Source of the DNA: Meandrina meandrites
Taxonomy: Eukaryota; Cnidaria; Anthozoa; Scleractinia; Meandrinidae
Length of the DNA: 64,000 nucleotides
Direction: 5' to 3'
Assembly: GCA_963693305.1 (NCBI GenBank)
Contig: OY855905.1
Span: 36,319,637-36,383,636, forward strand
Part shown: in pieces, positions 56,275-64,000 of the stretch
How positions within the stretch are numbered: the first letter of the stretch is position 1
How the letters are laid out: every line of letters starts with the position of its first letter
Position numbers and translations under genes: made by a program
The notes under the pieces: generated by a model
The model's database searches: none
The model's input: only the letters and a program-made list of their open reading frames with translations
Told to the model about the DNA's origin: nothing

Positions 56275-58807
56275 ATGAAAGTGTTCCCAGGTGCTCAACT
56301 GTTGGCTGTGCTTTTGTTTTTGTGCAAAATCTCAGTTTTGGTTGAAGGTAAGGCCATGATTAGTATTCTAAATGGAATTTTTTGTTCGATGTTCAGCCAG
56401 AGTTAAAAATAAATTGTTGCAGGTTCGCACCAGAACACAACTTTCAGAGACCGGTTGTCGCCATGGACGTTTAGTTTTAAGCTTGTTTTAAGTTTAACTT
56501 ATACCCGATCGAAATAAAGGTGTACAACTGGTATAATTGGGGCTATGTTCAAAGTTTGATTGTTTTTGGTTTACGTTTTAGGACAAGTTCTGGTCCAAAC
56601 TGGAAAGGTCAACTTCACGGTGGCTCATCCAGACTTCCTTTATTGCACGACCGTGCAATATCCTCGTGCATTTCCTAGTTCTAGAAATGTACGTGTCCTT
56701 GCATCCATTAGTCATGGAAATGAATATGCTAGTGTTCATGATTCAGCAGTTGTATGGGCGTCGGACGTGACACAGAGCAGTTTCCGTGTATGTGTGTTGG
56801 AGTCGGGACTTGGTACAAATGGATCAGCTACCGTGAACTGGATTGCGTTTCGAGGCACACCCTCTGGAATGCTGGACGGCGCCGCCTCCTTCAGTACATT
56901 CACCAGCGGGACAAAATGTGAAAGAGTTAACTTTGCACAGGTATGACTTTGATTTCTATCATATCCATTGAACGCGAAGGAATTCACGTTTCGGGGGCGG
57001 GGGGGGGGGGGGGGGGGGGGGTTTCTAAGATTTTATGTCTATTTAAAAACCATGGGTCACCCACCTCATCTGTTCCTGCCTGTCCATCAATTATCTATCA
57101 ATATTAAATAAACAAAAGAGAGAAATAAAAAGGGAGATTGTACTGAATTAAGCTCTTTGGATTCGACTTAACGTTTGATCTCATGTGCAGAAGTAGTGGC
57201 GTCTGCAAAACGTTTACAGTAAATATATATTTGTTTATTTTAAACTCAATAAAAAAAGCTTACATTTTACCCTTGTGACGATACCTATTCAATTAGTTGG
57301 GACCATTGCAACTAATCGGGGTTTTCTTTGTAGCGTAGCTTAGTTTTACTTCCAAAATTGCTTCCGGCTACTAAACGTCCTCTTTATTGAGGATCACAAA
57401 CGTTCGGCCACCTCCCCATTAAAGCAAAACAACAGCTCGCAACATTATCTTCTTTCACTTTCGTTAACTGTTTTACCACGTGTGAATCAGAAAAAATGTT
57501 GATCTCGATGCGCTCCTTGTAAATTGTTTTTTTTTTTTACTTCCAACAAGTAAGACTCCGTAGTTTATCTTGTTTTGTTCGTGCATTTGGTTACCTGTAT
57601 TAATTTTTCAAAGATAAACTAATGCAACTAAACATATATCTTCCAATGTACAACTATAAAAATAAATCTCTTTATGGAGGAGAGGGGTTGAGATTATTAC
57701 AAGAGGAGTGGGGAAATAAAATGGGTTGAGTAGGTTGTGTGGTTATTGCTTATGTTTATAAATCCGTGTCGGATTATTTTTTGATTTGTTTTCTCAACTC
57801 TGATCTGTGTTACTACAACGTCTTTTACTTTCGGCAATTGGAATCGGTTGATTTTCTATTATCTGATTATGTCAATTTGGGTGTTGTTAAAAGTTAATAA
57901 TCCCATTCAGATAGTTTGGTACGTTATTTTCCTAGCTCTGATAGCGTGACAATTGTTAGCCTTCTTAAACCGAATGCCTATACAAAGGTATAATGTCAAA
58001 CCTGAAAAATTTGTTAATCCGGCTAAATGTAAACAAGTTTCTTTTCCTTCCATTGCAGCGCTTTTCTTCTCTTCCAAAAGTTCTCGCCACAGTACGTCAC
58101 TCTTTCAGCAACAAGCCACAGGACGCCATGAATATCTGGATAGAAGAGCTGAAGGAAGATTATTTCAGTTTCTGCCTCCGAGAAGTAAAAACATTTGACG
58201 GCAAGCATCAAAATTTACAAGTGGTGAGTTTTCACAGAAAACATTAGGTTTAATAACATATCACAGACAATTATGAAAAATACTTGTGACTATGTCACTC
58301 TCCGTTCTTTTATTCGTAAGTGGTTAAGTCCAGTCGTACAGCAAAAGTATTACTGAAACGCAGTTGGATTTGAATTTCATCTAATGAAAACGATCAATAA
58401 CTTTTATGTAAAATAACTTTTCCAGGACTGGCTAGCATTTGCACGTGGAAGTGTCCAGCTTACATTTCAAGGAAAACTACAGTTTGAAAATGGTGGGGCT
58501 CCTTTGGAGCAGGACAATTTCGCTTTCTGCAAGGTAAAACTATTTTTTTATTAAGTCTACGGCTATGATTCACAACAGAAAAGCAAAAGGAGGGACTAAA
58601 ATGTTCAACATGATAAATAGTTTGAATTATTCAGGAGTCAAAGTATCCGATCTCTAACCTTCATTTTCACTTTTTTCATAGATACACAATTTTACTAATG
58701 AATTTTATGCACCTCCTGTTGTCATGGTAACAACCAATCACCTTTACGACAGCAAGAACGTGTATTCTATCAAGCCAGAGAACAATGTCCTTAACACTTG
58801 GATAGAG
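56275..58807 (+). CDS. Gene D: paralogue of gene B, first five exons (continues beyond window)
   Basis: Exons 56275-56347, 56582-56940, 58059-58223, 58426-58533, 58682-58807 match gene B exons 1-5 in length (73, 359 vs 362, 165, 108, 126 nt), phase and sequence. The signal peptide is MKVFPGAQLLAVLLFLC. Repeat H1 shows VNWIAFRG; H2 shows [14 protein letters not shown] and DWLAFARGS; H3 begins [13 protein letters not shown]. Exon 5 differs from gene B at only about five of 42 residues, so the duplication is fairly recent. All five exons are open with GT/AG sites. The rest would lie past base 64000, beyond the antisense LINE in intron 5. Probably a secreted lectin, by the same reasoning as gene B. 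Confidence 0.85.
56995..57021. repeat. Poly-G tract in gene D intron 2
   Basis: A G-run, broken near its start by one C, begins about 55 bp after exon 2. Confidence 0.9.
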
Positions 58808-59094
58808 GTAAGATGTCGATTCGCTGGCAAATAATCCCCTTTTCAGTTCATCAAAAGAAAAAAAAAGATTTTCAATTGACTATTATGAGTACGCTTACAA
58901 TTCTTTAACAAAGGAAAAAATATAAAAAAAGGTACATTTCACTTAAAAAACACAAAAGACAAGATAAAAACAAGCAAACAAAAAAAGTCTAATTACAAAA
59001 AAAAAAAAAAACATCGATTACATGATTAAATGCGAGGTAGTATTGCACTATATTAAGTTAATTGTAAAAAAAAAAAAGCAAGAACTATTTCTGT

Positions 59095-62000
59095 TTAAAC
59101 TAGTTCTGAAACAACAGGGAGCAGTTCTTTCCATTTTTTGTTGTGAATCTCTAACGTTTGATTCTGTTTAGCTATGGAGAGCTCCAATTCGTAGGTTGTT
59201 TTCATCCTGGCTTTCAGTAATGAAAGGGATGGTTTTATATTAAGATTTCGACATTGAAAGATTACTTGCTTGGAAAGGATAACAATATGATTTAGTAAAA
59301 GGAAATCTTTTCTAAAAAACCCAAATGTTATATTAGAAGCGTTTAAATTTTGAAGGTTGGTAAAATAATTTTTTAGCCATTCCGTTACTGAAAGCCAGAA
59401 GCTGGAGGTAATTTCACAATGAATAAATAAATGCTCGAGGGATTCCTCAAACTTCCCACAGAACGTGCATAGAGATGAAGAAACTATGCCCATTTTAAAA
59501 AGGGCTTTATTAGTAAAAACAATTCTATGTAAATATTTAAACTGGAATTCTCTAGTTTTGGTGTCGACAGTTACGTTTCTAGGAATAAGATAAATTTCTT
59601 GCCATGGCAGATCGGTTGTTGGAAACAACTCTTCATATTTGTATTTTGATGTTGGGTTAGTCTCGAATTTCTTAACAAGATCCCAATATAGCACCCTCGA
59701 AGTAGTAGGGAAAACAATGTCATTAGAATTGTTGCCATCACCTTGTGCCATTTGTAATTGTTGTTTCAAAATATTTTTCCATTCTAATGGGATTGTGTCA
59801 AAAACTCTCATAAGAAGAAAATACTCAGCCATCGTAATATTTTTGCTCTGTAATACCTCCCAGGTCTTTAGTTTACCTGTGTCATCCAATAGGTCACATA
59901 ATTTGATTATGCCTTTCTTGGCTATTCTATTTCTAAACAGCGGTTTTGCACCTATACAAATGAACTTATTATTCCAGATAATTTCATTTAACACGTTCGA
60001 TGGAGTATGAATGTGCGTTTCTTTGTAACTTGCCCACTCATTAAGACATTCTTTATAGAACCTCGGAAGAGTCTTGGGGAGGAATTTTATATCGTAATTG
60101 CATTTCAATAGAAACGAACCTCCGAATTCTGAAAGGTAGTTATCGAGAAACACCTTCCATGTGCTATTATAGCTATCGAGATATTTTTTCATGCACATGA
60201 TTCTTTGGGTTTTTATAAGCGTTTCTAAGTGATGCATTCTTAATCCTCCATTTTTATAATCACTGATAAGAGTTTTTCGCTTTATTTTGTCTTTTCTAGA
60301 TTTCCATACAAATTTAAAAAGTACCGAGTTTATCTCCTTGATAATTTCTTTTGTGAGAGGGATTTGAGAGGCTCGGAACATAAACTTAGGAATAGCGAAG
60401 GTTTTGATGATCTGAATTCTGCCAAGTAAAGTTAAGTTTCTCCATTGCCATATATTTAAGGATTTTTTTATAGAGGTAATAATTTTTTCAAAATTAAGTT
60501 CTTGGAATTTTTGCCAGTCGTAGGTAAAAAATATACCTAAAATTTTCATTGGCTTGTTAACGTTGTCTATTCCAAGATCTTCAGGGGAATTGTGTAAGCT
60601 GCCAAGCCAATATACCTCTGTTTTTTCTTCGTTTAGTTTTAATCCCGAAATATATCCAAAATTATTAATAACCTGTTTTAGAGAAAAAAAGGATCTCGTA
60701 TTTTTAACGAAAGTGGTAAGATCATCTGCGAAAACATTAAGTTTTATCTCTTCATTGCCTACTTTGATACCTATAATTTCTTTATTTTCACGTATTGAAA
60801 TATTAAGAATTTCAAGCGCGATAATGAAAAGGTAGGGCGACAATGGGTCACCTTGACGCACTCCACGTTTGATTTCAAAGAGTTGTGATGCAAACCCATT
60901 GTTCATCACACAGCTTGTGATGTCGGAATAAAAGACTTTGACCCATCGAATAAACGATTCACCAAAATTGAAGGCTTCTAGTGTATTGACAAGATATTGC
61001 CAATTTAATGAATCAAAGGCCTTTTTAAAATCAAAAGAAGTCATTAAGCCGGGAATATTGTTAAGTTTGGTATATTCCATTACATCATTAATTGACCTAA
61101 TTGCATCAAAAATAGTTCTGCCCTTCACATATGCGCATTGATTTTGGTTAATAATGTCCGGAAGCACTTTTTCCAGTCTGGTTGCTAGAGCTTTGGATCC
61201 GATCTTGTAATCTACATTTAGCAGAGATATGGGTCTCCAATTTTCAATGTACCGTTTATCTTTGTCTTTTTTTTTCAATAAGTCGAATAACAGCTTGTCG
61301 TTGTGAGTTTGATAGTTTCCCAGTTATATGGGCAGCATTTAAGGAGTCTACTAGGAGGTTACCTAGTACAGGCCAGAAATGTTTGTAAAATTCGGCTGTT
61401 AAGCCATCATTACCTGGAGATTTGTTGTTCTTTAGTTGATCTAAAACGTTGTAGCATTCAGTATTGGTTAACTGACCTTCGCAAAGGAGCTGCTGGTAAT
61501 TTGACAATTTTGGTATGGTAAGGTTTTTAGTAAAATTGTGCAGTTCGTCAACGTCTGTATCCGGGTCCTTATTATCGTAGAGATCTTCATAGAAATCCTT
61601 TAATTCAGACATGATAGCCTTACTGTTAATTATTTCTTGTCCCTCTTTGTTAAGTAACTTTCGTATACAATTTTTGGCTTTTCTGGATTTTTCAAGATTT
61701 AAAAAATATTTGTTATTTTTTTCTCCTTTCTCATACCATGCGGCTTTTGATCGGATAATGTTTCCCTGAGTAATATAATCATATATTGAGTCGTATTCAA
61801 TCTTATACTTTTCTAAGTCTTCCAAGTTTTTCTCCGAGGGGTGAGAAGCGCACAGCAGTGCACTCTCTTTTAGTTTGCTTTCTAACTCGACAAGTTTGTT
61901 TCGTCTTACTTTAGCCTTTCTTTTACTGTACGAGATCGTAGTTTGTCTTATTCTATATTTTACTAGATCCCAAAGAAGCTGTTTGTCATGGATATCATCA

Positions 62001-62869
62001 AACTCTTTCAGCCAAACTTCAAGACTAGAACTGATGAGTTCAATATAAGTATTGTCTTCCAAAAGACTGGAATTAAACATCCAATGTGAAGGGCCACGAA
62101 CTTTGTCTTCTATACTATTAATTTGTAAGGTAATAGCGGAGTGATCAGATTTAATAGAAGGTATGATATCAGTGTTTTCGATAAAATCTTGCATACAGTC
62201 GCTAATTAGCCAGTAATCAAGGCGTCTCTGGACCACAGGTCTTTTTTGCCGCCAAGTATATTGTCTCTTGTCAGGATTTCTAATTCGCCAAATATCTACT
62301 AGATCATATGCTAATTTTATGTCGAAAATATTTTTCACGGAGTCTTTTTTCTCCACCCGACCACCTCCATTGTCCATCTCAGCATCCAAATGGACATTAA
62401 AATTGCCTCCAATAATTAACTGACTACTTGAATTAAGATCGCTCTTATCCAATACTGATAAAATATTTGCAAAGAACATGCATTGTTCCGATGTTTTGTT
62501 TGGAGAATATATATTTAAAAGTAAGAAGGGCGACTCTTGGATTAATGCATCTATCAAAACATATCGACCATCACTGTCTTGACTAACAGACTTCAATTCG
62601 AATTGTAATTTATCACTGACCAAAATTAGAACTCCTCTGCTATGGTTTGTTCCATGGGAATAGTAAAATTTTCCATGCCACTGAAACTTCCACTCATCTA
62701 CTATCTCAGGGGTGCTATAGGTCTCCTGCAAGAAGGCGATATCAGCGTTTTGTTTTTTTATCCACGAGAAAATAGCTTTACGCTTTTGAAAGTCCCGGAT
62801 TCCCCGAGCATTCAGTGATATTAGTTTAAAGTTGACGTTAGCAATTTGAGCTTCACCTATGATCAACAC
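59095..62869 (-). pseudogene. LINE ORF2: endonuclease + reverse transcriptase, frameshifted
   Basis: The APE-type endonuclease part (62869-61256) shows SLNARGIRDFQKRKAI, FLQETYS, a NIYSPN segment and SDHSAITL. The catalytic GGDFN box reads GGNFN, with Asp changed to Asn. The RT part (61278-59095) shows ENWRPISLLNVDYKI, SFDFKKAFDSLNW, GVRQGDPLSPYLF and the FADD active site, then the C-terminal Cys region (CTFCGKFEESLEHLFIHC). The two parts join at a run of nine A residues (61267-61275, minus strand) where eight would keep the frame (RLIEKK then DKDKRYIENW). The first ORF codon is GTG, so the true start is uncertain. Confidence 0.9.
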
Positions 62870-63326
62870 GTAAAATCATTAGCCTCTGTGGAAAGAAGTT
62901 CCCCTGTTGTTGTTCGAACATCACATTTGACTGTTTGATTATGTAACCAAAATATTTTGATAATCTTTTAGTTTTACAATACTTAGTGGATTGTTGGTTC
63001 CCGCATTTATATACTAAGAAAAAAGAACACGCACTAAGAAAACAAATACAAGACAAAAAAACAATGACAATAATTAAGGAGCGAGATAATAAAAGCTCCG
63101 TGATTGACCCTTACCTTACGCTCCAGAAACTAACTGTTGAGCAATCGACGCTTCCGGTCTAGCGTTTTGTGATGGAGAACAAAAACTAGATGGTACGTTC
63201 ACGGGTATCCTTTGTTGGAGTTAAAGCGTGTGTAACACCTATATTAGAGTAAATTAGTATTCAAAAGTAGCGAAAGTCAGCTTAAACTTATAAACAAGAA
63301 TTTTGGATTGTTCGCAAATATTGATT

Positions 63327-63989
63327 TTACGATTTAACATATTTTCCGTCAATAAAAAGTTTGTCTGGCTCGGACCTACTAAAATACGCTTTCTTTCCTT
63401 CCTTTCTGGCATCTTTTAACTTCTTCATTTGAGGTTTGCGAAGGTCGTGCAGTTCCTTAGGGATGTCTTCATAAATTTTGAAATCGGTGCCTTTCAATTT
63501 ATACGCGCACCTGATAACTTTTTCCCGGTCTGAGTACCTCAGGAATCGTGCGATTATCATCCTGCCACTTCCATCGCTTCTAGGCTGATTCCCTAGTCTG
63601 TGAACGCGTTGAAATTCAATATTTGGAGCATCTTCAACTTCGAGAACGTTTTGCAAGAAATCCACTAATTGGCCATGCGTGTCATCCATACTTCTTTCCT
63701 GTCCGTTCAGTAATACTTGCATTCGGCGCTCGGGAATCCCGTCAAATTTAAGGTTTTCCCTTCTGCTATAAGTTTCTAGGTATAGCATCTCTTTACGAAC
63801 TTCACTGATTTCCTTACGACGCGTTTCCTTTTCCTCCTGTACGGTATTGTTTAGCTTTTCAATTTGACTGCGGACGAACTCGGCATTCTTTTCTAAGTCT
63901 TTAATGTTCTTATCGAAGCTCCGTTGTTTCTCTTTGACCACAGTAACATCTTTCTCCAAGCTGGATACGGAGGCTTTCAGACTATTCAT
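63327..63989 (-). CDS. LINE ORF1 protein (coiled coil + RRM-like), possibly 5'-truncated by the window
   Basis: 220 codons from an ATG at 63989; the frame is open to the window edge, so the true start may be farther upstream. The N-terminal about 80 residues are a charged coiled coil (EKDVTVVKEKQRSFDKNIKD). Then comes YSRRENLKFDGIPE, the signature that opens the RNA-binding core of L1-type ORF1 proteins. It ends with a basic segment (KKLKDARKEGKKAYFS). It would act as the nucleic-acid chaperone of the LINE. The frame is intact. Confidence 0.85.
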   Translation of the reverse strand: MNSLKASVSSLEKDVTVVKEKQRSFDKNIKDLEKNAEFVRSQIEKLNNTVQEEKETRRKEISEVRKEMLYLETYSRRENLKFDGIPERRMQVLLNGQERSMDDTHGQLVDFLQNVLEVEDAPNIEFQRVHRLGNQPRSDGSGRMIIARFLRYSDREKVIRCAYKLKGTDFKIYEDIPKELHDLRKPQMKKLKDARKEGKKAYFSRSEPDKLFIDGKYVKS

Positions 63990-64000
63990 CGTAGAGCATA

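Larger units (their letters stand above)
58860..64000 (-). mobile_element. L1-clade LINE, antisense in gene D intron 5 (5' end outside)
   Basis: Contains ORF1 (63327-63989), an inter-ORF region, and ORF2 (62869 to 59095) in minus-strand order. A T-rich 3' UTR (minus strand) ends at an uncertain point near 58860. No clear poly-A tail on the element strand and no target duplication could be read. ORF2 carries a frameshift and a changed endonuclease residue, so this copy is unlikely to move by itself. Confidence 0.85.

Overview
This window is eukaryotic: long AT-rich introns with GT/AG splice sites, SINEs, LINEs, a tyrosine-recombinase retrotransposon and many short inverted-repeat elements. The gene content (secreted proteins combining H-type lectin, Kazal, C-type lectin, PAN, EGF and fibrinogen/intelectin-like modules) fits an anthozoan cnidarian, most likely a stony coral. 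That assignment is inferred from the domain repertoire; no sequence search was run.

The window holds a plus-strand cluster of related secreted-protein genes. Gene A (552-3767) is the 3' end of a gene whose 5' part lies outside; its last exon has a +1 frameshift. A dead signal-peptide exon (7754-7812) marks a lost lectin gene. Gene B (16163-38820) can be assembled completely: 18 phase-compatible exons, 3468 nt including the stop, 1155 residues. Its order is signal peptide, three H-type lectin repeats, Kazal, three more H-type lectin repeats, C-type lectin domain, three EGF domains, and a fibrinogen/intelectin-like domain. Gene C (45225-50037) is a PAN-EGF-fibrinogen-like gene with several defects. 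Gene D (56275-58807 and beyond) is a close paralogue of gene B; only its first five exons are inside.

Mobile DNA fills the introns and spacers. Intron 8 of gene B carries a 6.9-kb antisense YR (DIRS/Ngaro-type) retrotransposon (21035-27911) with split direct repeats in the order A1 - ORFs - B1 A2 B2. It inserted about 4-5 bp past the splice donor of exon 8. Its gag appears to contain an intron holding a 53-bp satellite. Intron 5 of gene D carries an antisense L1-clade LINE (to 64000) with a frameshifted ORF2 and an altered endonuclease motif. A roughly 2-kb unit is repeated three times in tandem between 8.55 and 14.8 kb. SINEs, at least ten inverted-repeat elements (several with clear target-site duplications), microsatellites and poly-G tracts occupy the rest.

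Together the genes look like an expanding, exon-shuffled family of secreted recognition or matrix proteins. Genes A, B and C share the same C-terminal two-exon cassette. Genes B, D and the relic share the same N-terminal start. Copies in different states of decay sit side by side.
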